DNA from: Clostridiales bacterium
GTDB lineage: Bacteria; Bacillota; Clostridia; Lachnospirales; Anaerotignaceae
Assembly (NCBI GenBank): GCA_018364635.1
Contig: JAGZLR010000033.1
Span: 1 to 22,526, forward strand
Length of the DNA stretch: 22,526 bases
Direction of reading: 5' to 3'
Shown: positions 16,164 through 22,526 of the stretch, in pieces
How positions within the stretch are numbered: the first letter of the stretch is position 1
Layout of the letters: each line of letters opens with the position of its first letter
Translations under genes and position numbers: made by a program
Notes under the pieces: model-generated
Database searches by the model: none
The model's input: the letters and a program-made list of their open reading frames with translations, nothing else
What the model was told of the DNA's origin: nothing

Positions 16164-17516
16164 ATGGATCAGGTAAAACCAGATCAAAACTCATACTTCC
16201 AAAAAGTGCCGCCCCATGATGCAGAAGCAGAGCAGGCGGTATTAGGCTGTGTTTTTATAGATAGAGAAGCTGCTAGTATTGCTATTGAAACATTAAAAGC
16301 AGATGATTTTTATCGTCCAGACCATAAAGTGATATTTGAGGCTGCATATGAGCTGTATTTTGCCGGTGTTCCGATAGATGTTATCACCATTAAAAATAAG
16401 TTAGAAGAAAAAAATATGTTTGAGCAGATTGGCGGAATTGCCTATTTAGCGAGCATTGCTTCTGCAGTGGGTAATTCCGTTAATGTGAAGCATTACGCCA
16501 AAATTGTCAAGGAAAAGTCCATGCTGCGTCGTTTGATCCAGACAGCCCAGGAGATTTCAGGGGAGTGTTATGAAGCGAGGGAAAGCCTGGATATCATCAT
16601 GGATAAAGCTGAAAAAGGCATTTTTGATGTTATGCAGAATCGTCAGACAGAAGAATTTTTCCATGTTAGAGATATTACGGTCAAAGCTTTTGAAAATATT
16701 GAAGATTTATATAAGAACAAAGGGAAGCTTACAGGGGTTGCGACAGGATTTACAGACTTTGACAATAAAACAGCAGGATTACAAAAGTCAGATTTAGTAT
16801 TGATTGCTGCAAGGCCTTCTATGGGAAAGACAGCATTTGCTCTTAATATTGTACAGAATGCTGCAATCCGACATAATGTTCCTGTGGCGGTTTTTAGCTT
16901 AGAGATGTCAAAAGAACAATTGGTAAATCGTATGCTATGTTCAGAAGCAATGATGGATGCCCAAAGAATGCGTACAGGAATGTTAGAAGATGACGACTGG
17001 CCCAAATTGATTCAAGCGATGGGACCTTTGTCAGAGGCACCGATTTATATAGATGACACACCAGGGGTATCTCCTATGGAGATTCGATCCAAATGCCGAA
17101 AGCTTAAATTGGAAAAGGGTTTGGGATTAGTTGTGATAGATTACTTACAGTTGATGAGTGGAAACTCGCGAACAGATTCCAGACAACAGGAAATTTCGGA
17201 AATTTCTCGAGCATTAAAAGCATTGGCAAGAGAAATGGAGGCACCTGTGATTGCGCTTTCTCAGTTAAGTCGTGCTTGCGAGTCTCGTGCAGACCATAGG
17301 CCTATGCTTTCGGATTTAAGAGAGTCAGGGGCAATTGAGCAGGACGCCGATGTTGTTGTTTTTCTTTATCGAGATGAATATTATAATCCTGAGACAGAAA
17401 AAAAGAATCAAGCAGAGTTGATTATTGCTAAACAGAGAAATGGGCCAACGGGAACAGTGGATTTGACATGGATTGGGCAGTATACAAAATTTGCAAGCGC
17501 GCCAAAACCATTTTAA
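16164..17516 (+). CDS. dnaB: Replicative DNA helicase DnaB
   Basis: The hexameric helicase unwinds DNA at the replication fork (it is called dnaC in Bacillus). The N-terminal helical domain (about 10-115, VPPHDAEAEQAVLGC) is followed by a linker and the RecA-like ATPase domain (about 190-450). Walker A is RPSMGKTA (about 217-224), Walker B VVIDYLQLM, and ALSQLSRACE plus the DLRESGAIEQDADVVVFLYR segment are family signatures. No intein is present. The start is uncertain: ATG 16164 has GTGGGA upstream, while GTG 16152 is an in-frame alternative with a poor ribosome site. This is the last gene of the pheA operon. Confidence 0.97.
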   Translation: MDQVKPDQNSYFQKVPPHDAEAEQAVLGCVFIDREAASIAIETLKADDFYRPDHKVIFEAAYELYFAGVPIDVITIKNKLEEKNMFEQIGGIAYLASIASAVGNSVNVKHYAKIVKEKSMLRRLIQTAQEISGECYEARESLDIIMDKAEKGIFDVMQNRQTEEFFHVRDITVKAFENIEDLYKNKGKLTGVATGFTDFDNKTAGLQKSDLVLIAARPSMGKTAFALNIVQNAAIRHNVPVAVFSLEMSKEQLVNRMLCSEAMMDAQRMRTGMLEDDDWPKLIQAMGPLSEAPIYIDDTPGVSPMEIRSKCRKLKLEKGLGLVVIDYLQLMSGNSRTDSRQQEISEISRALKALAREMEAPVIALSQLSRACESRADHRPMLSDLRESGAIEQDADVVVFLYRDEYYNPETEKKNQAELIIAKQRNGPTGTVDLTWIGQYTKFASAPKPF

Positions 17517-17530
17517 TCTCAAAAACAAAA

Positions 17531-17560
17531 AAACAGCATAATGTATATTATGCTGTTTTT
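17531..17560. terminator. Bidirectional terminator between dnaB and the ferredoxin gene
   Basis: A perfect 12-bp stem AAACAGCATAAT (17531-17542) pairs with ATTATGCTGTTT (17547-17558) around a GTAT loop. It is followed by T on the plus strand and by a T-rich run (complement of 17519-17533) on the minus strand, so it can serve both converging genes. Confidence 0.9.
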
Positions 17561-17631
17561 TGCTAATATTATTATGTTGAACAACAAAACAAGCTTTTCC
17601 GATTTTATCGAAAACAAGTTTGATCAAGAAA

Positions 17632-17802
17632 TTAAGCCTGTTTTGGAGCGCCAACAGGACAAGAACCAGCGCAAGCGCCACAGTCGATGCATGTTCCTTC
17701 GTCGATTGTGTAAACACCGCCGTTTTCTTTAATTGCAGATGTAGGGCATTCAGCTTCACAAGCGCCACATCCGATACATTCAGAACCGATTACATATGCC
17801 AT
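17632..17802 (-). CDS. 2[4Fe-4S] ferredoxin, clostridial type
   Basis: This 56-residue electron carrier of anaerobic metabolism begins MAYVIGSECIGCGACEAECP. Two CxxCxxCxxxCP sets are complete: C9, C12, C15, C19 and C38, C41, C44, C48. Each set lends cysteines to two [4Fe-4S] clusters. The length and duplicated layout match classical clostridial ferredoxins that serve pyruvate:ferredoxin oxidoreductase, hydrogenase and related enzymes. AGGAGG lies eight bases before the ATG. Codon use favours GCT, GGT, TGC and TCT more than the neighbouring genes, which suggests high expression. It is monocistronic, convergent with dnaB. Confidence 0.96.
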   Translation of the reverse strand: MAYVIGSECIGCGACEAECPTSAIKENGGVYTIDEGTCIDCGACAGSCPVGAPKQA

Positions 17803-17834
17803 TGGAAACACCTCCTATTAAAATTTACGTATTT

Positions 17835-17863
17835 ATTTTATATCAAAAGAGCATAATAAGCAA
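17835..17863 (-). promoter_or_regulatory. Promoter of the ferredoxin gene
   Basis: On the minus strand TTGCTT (17858-17863) and TAAAAT (17835-17840) are 17 bases apart, about 35 bases before the ATG. Confidence 0.6.
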
Positions 17864-17914
17864 GACTTTCATCAAAATATTTTTAAAATGTTATTCCCAT
17901 CCGATATAAATTTA

Positions 17915-17953
17915 GGAAAAAGTGAAAATTCTTTATTAATAAAGGAAAAAGTG
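17915..17953. repeat. Direct repeats and a palindrome upstream of the DtxR-type gene promoter
   Basis: GGAAAAAGTG occurs twice (17915-17924 and 17944-17953). Between them lies the perfect 14-bp palindrome CTTTATTAATAAAG (17931-17944). They sit about 35-70 bases before the -10 box and may be a regulator site, although the AT-rich content makes chance matches easier. Confidence 0.45.
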
Positions 17954-17983
17954 TCATTTCTATGGATTTTTAACAGGAAATGT

Positions 17984-17991
17984 GCTATAAT
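17984..17991 (+). promoter_or_regulatory. Extended -10 promoter of the DtxR-type gene
   Basis: The promoter core TGCTATAAT (about 17983-17991) is an extended -10 with a perfect TATAAT at 17986-17991 and no strong -35. Transcription would start near 17998-18001, so the transcript begins at or just before GGTAGAGG. Confidence 0.65.
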
Positions 17992-17997
17992 ATATCA

Positions 17998-18261
17998 AAA
18001 GGTAGAGGAACGGCCGTCAGAAATGTATCAGGGCTGCTAATCATAATCGTTGGAACAGAATATTTATAAGCTTTGCACAGATGTGGTGATCATTTTATTT
18101 GGCTGAAATTCTCTATTACGATAATTGTTACATGGATTGAACGGGGGAATTTCTGATCTAATACAGTTAAGTATTAAAGGCGGGAATTAAAATTCAGCGT
18201 CTTTTCTTTTTCTAAAGGTTAGTTCAGAGATATGTAACAGGTAAGGAAGAGGGAGAGAGCT
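17998..18261 (+). ncRNA. Long noncoding leader RNA of unknown class before the DtxR-type gene
   Basis: About 260 bases lie between the predicted transcription start and the ATG, with stops in all frames and no credible small gene. The first bases, GGTAGAGGA, can pair (with some G-U pairs) with TTCTCTATT near 18109-18117, closing a domain of about 115 nucleotides. Downstream, GAATTTC (18147-18153) is perfectly complementary to GAAATTC (18105-18111), and its first six bases also match AAATTC (18190-18195), which would be mutually exclusive stems. A TAATAC/GTATTA hairpin (18159-18176) and a T-rich stretch (18200-18212) follow. This resembles a riboswitch layout, but I could not assign it to a known class. 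Confidence 0.45.
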
Positions 18262-18672
18262 ATGGAAGAGAAAGAAATAGAAATTACGGCTTCATTGGAG
18301 GATTACTTAAAAACAATTTATTTTTTAAACGGAAAAAACAAAAACGTTCGTATTACTGATATTGCGGCAGAACTTAAAATCTCAAAGCCTAGCGTAAATA
18401 GAGCAATTAATACACTGAAAAGCTATGGTTTGGTGGAACATGAGTATTATGGTGCGCTGATGTTAACTGAAGAGGGCGTTAAGTTGGCTGAGAATGTAGC
18501 TATTAAGCATATGACTTTAAAGAGATTTTTAGTCGAAGTCCTACATGTGGATGAAGCTACTGCAGATAAAGAAGCTTGTTTAATGGAACATTGTTTGAGT
18601 ATGGACACGACAGAACGGGTTATGGAGTATATGGGACGAAAACAAGGTAATTTTTGCCAAGAAGAAAATTGA
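18262..18672 (+). CDS. Metal-dependent transcriptional regulator, DtxR/MntR family
   Basis: This cytoplasmic DNA-binding protein of 136 residues responds to metal ions (Mn, Fe or Zn in the family). The winged helix covers about residues 10-72 (LEDYLKTIYFL, ITDIAAELKISKPSVNRAINTLKSYGLVEH). The dimerisation domain covers about 75-135. Candidate metal ligands are D14, H83, E104, C106, E109 and H110. EACxxEHxxS follows DtxR/TroR, while D14 in LEDY follows MntR, so the metal is not obvious. There is no SH3-like third domain. The ATG follows GGAAGAGGGAG. The gene is convergent with znuB and preceded by an unusually long leader. Confidence 0.88.
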   Translation: MEEKEIEITASLEDYLKTIYFLNGKNKNVRITDIAAELKISKPSVNRAINTLKSYGLVEHEYYGALMLTEEGVKLAENVAIKHMTLKRFLVEVLHVDEATADKEACLMEHCLSMDTTERVMEYMGRKQGNFCQEEN

Positions 18673-18701
18673 AAACAGGGGATCTTAATCCCCTGTTTTT
18701 T
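18672..18701. terminator. Terminator between the DtxR-type gene and znuB
   Basis: The stem AAAACAGGGGAT (18672-18683) pairs with ATCCCCTGTTTT (18688-18699) around CTTA and is followed by T on the plus strand. It begins at the stop codon of the regulator gene and ends at the stop codon of znuB, so it probably serves both. Confidence 0.9.
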
Positions 18702-19542
18702 ATTTTTGATATTTTTTTCCAAGCAGGAAGGTAACGGCGAACATAAAAGAAGCACACAGCACCATGGTTGCCCCAGCTGATGTGTCTATATAGTAAGAAA
18801 TAATTAGACCAGCTATACCAGAAAATAGCCCAATGGCTGTAGAATAAAGATGATATTGTTTAGCATTTGAGGCAATGTTTCGTGCAGCGGCAGCAGGCAG
18901 TATTAGCAGAGAATTGATTGTTAAAATGCCAATCCACTGTATAGAGATCATAACTGCTGTAGCTACGGCGACTACAAATAGATTTTCTATCAAAAAAGTA
19001 TGAATCCCGCGACTGGAGGCTAGGGAAGTATTGATACTTACTAATAAAAGATGGTTATAGATTTTATACCATAGAATATAGGAGATAATCAGCATAATGA
19101 AAACTAAGAGCACTTCCGATGGTGAGATGGTTAGAATATCCCCAATTAAATAGGTAGAAAATTTTGCAAAACCTCCATTTTTTGAGAGAATTACAATTCC
19201 AAGAGCCATAGATACAGAAGAAAAAACACTAATGACAGTGTCGGTAGATGTTTTTTCTCCAGCTTTTACACGACAGATAATGAGGCTCATAAAAATCCCA
19301 AAGGCTAGCATGGAAAAAACAGGTTGCCGTAGCCCCAAAAGAACACCTAAAGCAATGCCGGTAAAAGCGCTATGCCCTAGAGCATCGGAAAAGAAAGCCA
19401 TTTTATTATTGACTGCCATTGTTCCGAATAAAGCAAAACAAGGTGCGATTAGGATGGTAGCCCAAAATGCATGTTTCATAAAATGATAGGTTAGAAAGTC
19501 AAAGGGTAGAAGCAGATCAGTTAATTGATAAACGAGTGTCAT
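18700..19542 (-). CDS. znuB: Zinc-type ABC transporter permease (ABC-3 family)
   Basis: This 280-residue membrane protein forms the channel of a metal importer. It has about eight hydrophobic helices and the ABC-3 signature FFSDALGHSAFTGIALG (about 53-69), plus a conserved helix near IQWIGILTINSLLILPAAAARN (about 195-215). I chose the ATG at 19542, which has AAGGAGG six bases upstream and gives a 26-base overlap with the end of znuC. The longer frame from 19605 would extend deep into znuC without a ribosome site. It is the third gene of the znuA-znuC-znuB operon. Related permeases carry manganese or iron, so zinc is inferred from the neighbours. Confidence 0.92.
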   Translation of the reverse strand: MTLVYQLTDLLLPFDFLTYHFMKHAFWATILIAPCFALFGTMAVNNKMAFFSDALGHSAFTGIALGVLLGLRQPVFSMLAFGIFMSLIICRVKAGEKTSTDTVISVFSSVSMALGIVILSKNGGFAKFSTYLIGDILTISPSEVLLVFIMLIISYILWYKIYNHLLLVSINTSLASSRGIHTFLIENLFVVAVATAVMISIQWIGILTINSLLILPAAAARNIASNAKQYHLYSTAIGLFSGIAGLIISYYIDTSAGATMVLCASFMFAVTFLLGKKYQK

Positions 19543-20287
19543 AATCGTCCTCCTTAATATGGAATCCAAAGGTATGAAAGAAAGCGCTAGAGGCAAAAAC
19601 ATCATTCACAGAGCCATGTTCCTGTACAGTTTTGTCTAAAAGAATAGCTGTATCAGCATATTTAAAAATAAGATTTAAATCATGGGATACAAGAATGATT
19701 GCCATATGATACTGATCTCTTAAAGCGGTTACCATTTTATAAAAAATATTAAGCCCTGCAAGATCAATCCCTGAGACAGGCTCGTCTAAAATCAATAAGT
19801 CAGGCAGAGGATCGATCGCAAGGGCGAGTAAAACCCGCTGTAACTCTCCTCCTGACAGGTCTCCTAGCTTATGGTCAATTACGGATTGACAATCCAGTAA
19901 GGAGAGTTGCTGTACAACTTCATTGCGCGTTTTTTGATCTGCTCCCATCCAGACAGGACGGCAGCCTTTTGCAGCTGCAAAGAAATCTAAAACACTGACT
20001 GGTGTGTTTTTATCAAAATTTAACTGCTGAGGCACATAACCAATTACTGGCCTCTTAAGTTTACAATTATCATGCTGGATAAAATTAATTGTTCCATGAT
20101 GAGGAATTTCATTTAAAATTGCTTTGAGTAAAGTTGTCTTTCCTGCACCATTTTTTCCAATTAATGCTGTTAATTCGCCGCAATGCAGGTCAAGATTAAT
20201 ATTTTCGATGATAGGGTTCCCTCTATCGGTGACAGAGAGATCTTTGATTTGGATGCGGCACAAACCGCAGCTATTATGAGTTTTCAT
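19517..20287 (-). CDS. znuC: Zinc-type ABC transporter ATP-binding protein
   Basis: This 256-residue ATPase powers the importer. It has Walker A GKNGAGKTT (about 44-52), the Q-loop in GYVPQQLNF, signature LSGGELQR, Walker B LLILDEPVSG and the H-loop histidine in VSHD. The LDEPVSGID wording is typical of metal-importing ABC-3 systems. The start is the ATG at 20287, preceded by AAAGGAGG. The TTG one codon earlier is less likely. It overlaps the 3' end of znuA by 14 bases and the start of znuB by 26, so the three are likely translationally coupled. Confidence 0.94.
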   Translation of the reverse strand: MKTHNSCGLCRIQIKDLSVTDRGNPIIENINLDLHCGELTALIGKNGAGKTTLLKAILNEIPHHGTINFIQHDNCKLKRPVIGYVPQQLNFDKNTPVSVLDFFAAAKGCRPVWMGADQKTRNEVVQQLSLLDCQSVIDHKLGDLSGGELQRVLLALAIDPLPDLLILDEPVSGIDLAGLNIFYKMVTALRDQYHMAIILVSHDLNLIFKYADTAILLDKTVQEHGSVNDVFASSAFFHTFGFHIKEDDYDTRLSIN

Positions 20288-21194
20288 CAAGTGCCTCCTT
20301 TAAAAGGAAAAGGTTTTGTTTCATTACTTCTGTAAAAGTTTCTGTATCATGAATAGGAGAAGTAATGGGATTTAATAGAATTATTTTTGCGCCTGTCTCA
20401 CGGGATAATACTTCAGCTAATTTTCTACCACTGTCATCAGCTGTGAGAAGAAGTTCTATTTTCTCTTTTTTCATAAGATCAATGATAGAACCTAATTCTC
20501 GGGCAGAAGGCTGACGATTTTCGTCAAGAGATAGGGTATGAGCAATATCAATAGAAAAAAAGTCAGCGAGATATACAAACCCTTCGTGGAGAGAGATAGC
20601 TTTTATTGGTTTATAGCTGGATACAGATAGAGTTTGGTCTGAAGTAAGAGAAGAGACCAAGTGATCTGTATTTTGGCGGAATAACATGGCATTCTGGGGA
20701 TATCGTTTTATGAGTTCCTCACAGATTGTTTCGGCCTGCACTGCTGCATTTTGTGGAGAAAGCCAAATATGAGAGTTAAAGTGATCCAACTCCTCCGCTT
20801 CCCCGTTTGTATGGTGATGGTCATGCTCCTCGTTTTCTATTAACCGTAGATCTTCCCCATGAATAGAAGAATTGATAATTGAAAGATCAGGATATAATCG
20901 GATAGCATGGTCAATAAAACTTTCCATTCCGAGACCATTGATGATAAAAGTGTCTGTATTCTCTAAAATTTTCATATCTCTGGTAGATAATTGGTAATCA
21001 TGGAGACATCCAGTTTGGGGTTGTGCAAGGTTTTGGATGGTGATATCAGAGGCTCCATCGACAACTGCCTGCGTGATTAAATAAATAGGATAGAAAGATG
21101 TTGTTACCACAGATGAATAAGATGGTTGTTGCTTTTGACATCCAGATAAGATGAAGAGAATTATAAGCAGTAAAGATGATATTCTTTGTTTCAT
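20274..21194 (-). CDS. znuA: Zinc-binding lipoprotein of an ABC importer
   Basis: This 306-residue surface lipoprotein captures the metal and delivers it to the permease. It has a signal peptide ending in the lipobox LSGC, lipidated at C19, followed by the cluster A-I fold. Candidate zinc ligands are H65 in CLHDYQLS, H142 in SHIWLSP, H203 in SLHEGF and D254 in TADDSG. Between the first two lies a histidine- and acid-rich loop (EEHDHHH, about 122-138), a feature of zinc rather than manganese binding members. GGAGAAA precedes the ATG. It heads the operon and diverges from a Fur-family gene. Confidence 0.93.
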   Translation of the reverse strand: MKQRISSLLLIILFILSGCQKQQPSYSSVVTTSFYPIYLITQAVVDGASDITIQNLAQPQTGCLHDYQLSTRDMKILENTDTFIINGLGMESFIDHAIRLYPDLSIINSSIHGEDLRLIENEEHDHHHTNGEAEELDHFNSHIWLSPQNAAVQAETICEELIKRYPQNAMLFRQNTDHLVSSLTSDQTLSVSSYKPIKAISLHEGFVYLADFFSIDIAHTLSLDENRQPSARELGSIIDLMKKEKIELLLTADDSGRKLAEVLSRETGAKIILLNPITSPIHDTETFTEVMKQNLFLLKEALDENS

Positions 21195-21208
21195 GAGTTT
21201 CTCCTTTT

Positions 21209-21235
21209 ATTAGTTGCAAGTGACTTGCAACTAAT
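21209..21235. promoter_or_regulatory. Palindromic operator, probably for Zur, at the znuA promoter
   Basis: ATTAGTTGCAAG-TGA-CTTGCAACTAAT has perfect 12-bp arms and a 3-base centre. It overlaps the end of the znuA -10 box and covers the predicted start of transcription, a standard repressor position. The nearest regulator gene is the divergent Fur-family gene, which makes that protein the likely binder (inference). Confidence 0.8.
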
Positions 21236-21262
21236 TGTATATTCTTTGTTTGATGTTGTCAA
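21234..21262 (-). promoter_or_regulatory. Promoter of znuACB
   Basis: On the minus strand a perfect TTGACA (21257-21262) is 17 bases from TACAAT (21234-21239). It is a strong promoter whose start site falls inside the palindrome at 21209-21235. Confidence 0.8.
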
Positions 21263-21334
21263 GAGGAAACATTGCTGTTATGATTGAGAAAGAGAAGACG
21301 GCTGTTTTGGGAAAGGGTACAGGCGGTGGATAAA

Positions 21335-21745
21335 ATGAAAATGACAAAACAACGACATAAGATTATTGAAATTTTAAAAGAATCTAGTAAGCCTTTGACT
21401 GCTGAAGAAATATATTTGGAAGCAAAAAAAGAATTTGAAGCAATTGCGTTGACGACGGTTTATAGAAATTTGGAAGCCTTGATAGGAAATCATTTGGCGC
21501 AAAGATTAATGTTTTCAGATGGAACAGCAAGATATGAATATCAGGCAGACGAACATGGACATAATCATTTTATGACATGTAATCTTTGTCACAAGTCTGT
21601 TCCTTTGCGTAGATGCCCGCTAGAGAAGCTTTCAGAGGGAATCCAAACTGAGACAGGATTTATAGTGACCGGACATAACATTGAAATCTATGGTTATTGC
21701 AACGACTGTGCGAAAAAGATGGCTGATCAGGAGGAGAAAAAGTGA
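21335..21745 (+). CDS. zur: Fur-family metal regulator, probably the zinc repressor Zur
   Basis: Fur-family proteins are dimeric repressors that bind DNA when loaded with metal. This 136-residue protein has the winged helix (about 1-80, MTKQRHKIIEILKES, LTAEEIYLEAKKEF, LTTVYRNLEAL) and the C-terminal dimer domain. The histidine-rich EHGHNHF (73-79) is the family metal-binding motif. C82/C85 and C122/C125 form the structural Cys4 zinc site, and H114 may help the regulatory site. I chose ATG 21335 because AGGCGGTGG lies just upstream. The longer frame to 21284 adds a basic stretch not seen in the family. Zur is inferred from the divergent znuACB operon and palindrome; PerR or Fur cannot be excluded by motifs alone. 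Confidence 0.85.
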   Translation: MKMTKQRHKIIEILKESSKPLTAEEIYLEAKKEFEAIALTTVYRNLEALIGNHLAQRLMFSDGTARYEYQADEHGHNHFMTCNLCHKSVPLRRCPLEKLSEGIQTETGFIVTGHNIEIYGYCNDCAKKMADQEEKK

Positions 21746-22347
21746 ACTTAAAACCAATGAAACGAGAGTTTTTTCTTAGAGATACTAAGACAGTCGGGGA
21801 AGAGTTGATTGGAAAATATTTAGTTCGCAAGAGGTCAGAGGGAGAAATAATTGTACAGATTACAGAAACAGAAAGTTACTGTGGTCCAGAAGACAAAGCT
21901 TGTCATGCTTATGGATGGAGAAAGACTAAGCGTGTAGAACCATTGTATATGATGGGAGGTCATGCATATGTCTATTTAATCTATGGAATGTATTACTGTC
22001 TAAATGTAGTTACAGAACCAGAGGGAATGCCTTGCGCAGTTTTAATCCGAAGTGGTGAGATTATCCGTGGAGCTGATTTCATAAGCAGCAACAGATTCGG
22101 TAAAAAATATGGAGACTTAAATGGAAGTCAGAAAAAAAATTTGATGAACGGTCCTGGAAAACTTTGTATTGGTTTACAAATTGGATTAGATCTGAATAAG
22201 AGTGATATGATTGGAGAAGATCAATTGCTTTATCTTGCTGAAGACACCATAGAGAGAAAAGTTTCTGTGGAAAAAACACCTAGAATAGGAATCGAGTATG
22301 CACAAGAGTATGCGGATAAACTATGGCGTTTTATAAAAAAGAGTTGA
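21742..22347 (+). CDS. DNA-3-methyladenine glycosylase, AAG/MPG family
   Basis: This 201-residue base excision repair enzyme removes alkylated purines such as 3-methyladenine, and hypoxanthine, from DNA. The AAG fold is clear: the catalytic glutamate E42 in TETESY, DKACHA (51-56), YVYLIYGMYYCLNVV (76-90) with the intercalating tyrosine region, and MNGPGKLC near residue 140. The start is GTG at 21742, which overlaps the zur stop as GTGA and has AGGAGG seven bases upstream. It is therefore coupled to the Fur-family gene, an unusual partner for a repair enzyme. Confidence 0.94.
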   Translation: MNLKPMKREFFLRDTKTVGEELIGKYLVRKRSEGEIIVQITETESYCGPEDKACHAYGWRKTKRVEPLYMMGGHAYVYLIYGMYYCLNVVTEPEGMPCAVLIRSGEIIRGADFISSNRFGKKYGDLNGSQKKNLMNGPGKLCIGLQIGLDLNKSDMIGEDQLLYLAEDTIERKVSVEKTPRIGIEYAQEYADKLWRFIKKS

Positions 22348-22372
22348 TTCAGTGAAGGGGTTGTGATAAAAT
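22344..22372 (+). promoter_or_regulatory. Promoter of the TSCPD-domain gene
   Basis: TTGATT (22344-22349), overlapping the glycosylase stop codon, and TAAAAT (22367-22372) are 17 bases apart. The -10 has an upstream TG (TGATAAAAT). Confidence 0.55.
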
Positions 22373-22401
22373 GATACAAGTTTTTACAAGGAGGAATTAT
22401 T

Positions 22402-22526
22402 ATGAGATATCAGACCAAAGGAGTATGTGCTTCAGCAATTGATTTTGATATCAATGATGGCAAAGTAAGCAGTGTGTCTTTTACAGGTGGCTGTGATGGC
22501 AACCATAAAGGGTTGTGTTCCTTGGT
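22402..22526 (+). CDS. TSCPD-domain small cysteine protein (5' part; runs off the right edge)
   Basis: The first 41 codons of a gene cut by the window end. It begins MRYQTKGVCASAIDFDIND and continues through FTGGCDGNHKGLCSL. This matches the N-terminus of small four-cysteine TSCPD-type proteins (uncharacterised, about 80 residues), related to a C-terminal domain of adenosylcobalamin-dependent ribonucleotide reductases. C9, C27 and C35 would be three of the cysteines. AAGGAGG precedes the ATG. No function is known to me. Confidence 0.85.
   Translation, partial: MRYQTKGVCASAIDFDINDGKVSSVSFTGGCDGNHKGLCSL

Noticed and set aside
17325..17768. Minus-strand open frame of 147 codons across dnaB and the ferredoxin gene
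   Set aside because: It overlaps dnaB, the terminator and the ferredoxin gene in another frame; the ferredoxin frame with eight cysteines is the real one.
17541..17856. Plus-strand frames of 63 and 78 codons opposite the ferredoxin gene
   Set aside because: They are antisense shadows of the ferredoxin gene and begin in or near the terminator.
18000..18120. Lysine riboswitch
   Set aside because: Only the first bases (AGGTAGAGG) fit; the GCCGAAG core, the AGTA loop region and the closing GGAGAGCT are not found in the right places, so I left the class open.
18000..18261. T-box or cobalamin, SAM, TPP, FMN or NiCo riboswitch
   Set aside because: None of the hallmark sequences (for example the T-box TGGNACCGCG) is present.
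1..22526. CRISPR array or tRNA/rRNA genes
   Set aside because: No regularly spaced repeats were seen, and no cloverleaf or rRNA stretch apart from the tRNA-like ends of tmRNA.

Overview
The window looks like a chromosomal segment from a low-GC Gram-positive anaerobe of the class Clostridia. The evidence is AT-rich DNA, strong AGGAGG-type ribosome sites, the rnr-smpB-ssrA and gdpP-rplI-dnaB orders common in Firmicutes, a clostridial 2[4Fe-4S] ferredoxin, and proteins that read as clostridial throughout. I cannot fix the family from sequence alone. No transposase, integrase, phage gene or CRISPR array is visible.

Layout. 1-3190: the 3' part of rnr (RNase R), a ketopantoate reductase gene, smpB and the tmRNA gene ssrA, closed by a strong terminator. 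Apart from the reductase this is the trans-translation and RNA decay neighbourhood. 3210-4346 (minus): a lone protein with a type I restriction (HsdR) N-terminal nuclease fold, directly behind ssrA, where foreign genes often sit. 4445-6211 (minus): two adjacent EamA drug/metabolite exporters. 6342-7025: a free-standing B3/B4 (PheT-like) domain protein. 7109-11305 (minus): an operon of MacB-type ATPase, a large secreted and membrane-anchored Ig-like repeat protein, and a MacB/FtsX-type permease. 11437-12351 (minus): a CPBP intramembrane protease. 12542-17516: pheA, a small MazG-like gene, gdpP, rplI and dnaB in one apparent operon ending in a bidirectional terminator. 17632-17802 (minus): a 56-residue ferredoxin gene. 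17998-18261: a long noncoding leader ahead of a DtxR/MntR-type regulator. 18700-21194 (minus): znuA-znuC-znuB, a zinc-type ABC importer, divergent from a Fur-family (probably Zur) gene. A long perfect palindrome lies between them at the znuA promoter. 21742-22347: an AAG/MPG-type DNA glycosylase overlapping the Fur-family gene. 22402-end: the start of a small TSCPD-type cysteine protein.

How it fits together. Most of the window is housekeeping: RNA decay and ribosome rescue, phenylalanine synthesis, c-di-AMP breakdown, replication and metal homeostasis. The places that deserve a second look are the tmRNA with an apparently non-alanine resume codon, the orphan nuclease behind ssrA, the tripartite ABC/Ig-repeat module with an inverted repeat in its leader, the unexplained leader RNA of the DtxR-type gene, and the palindrome between zur and znuA.
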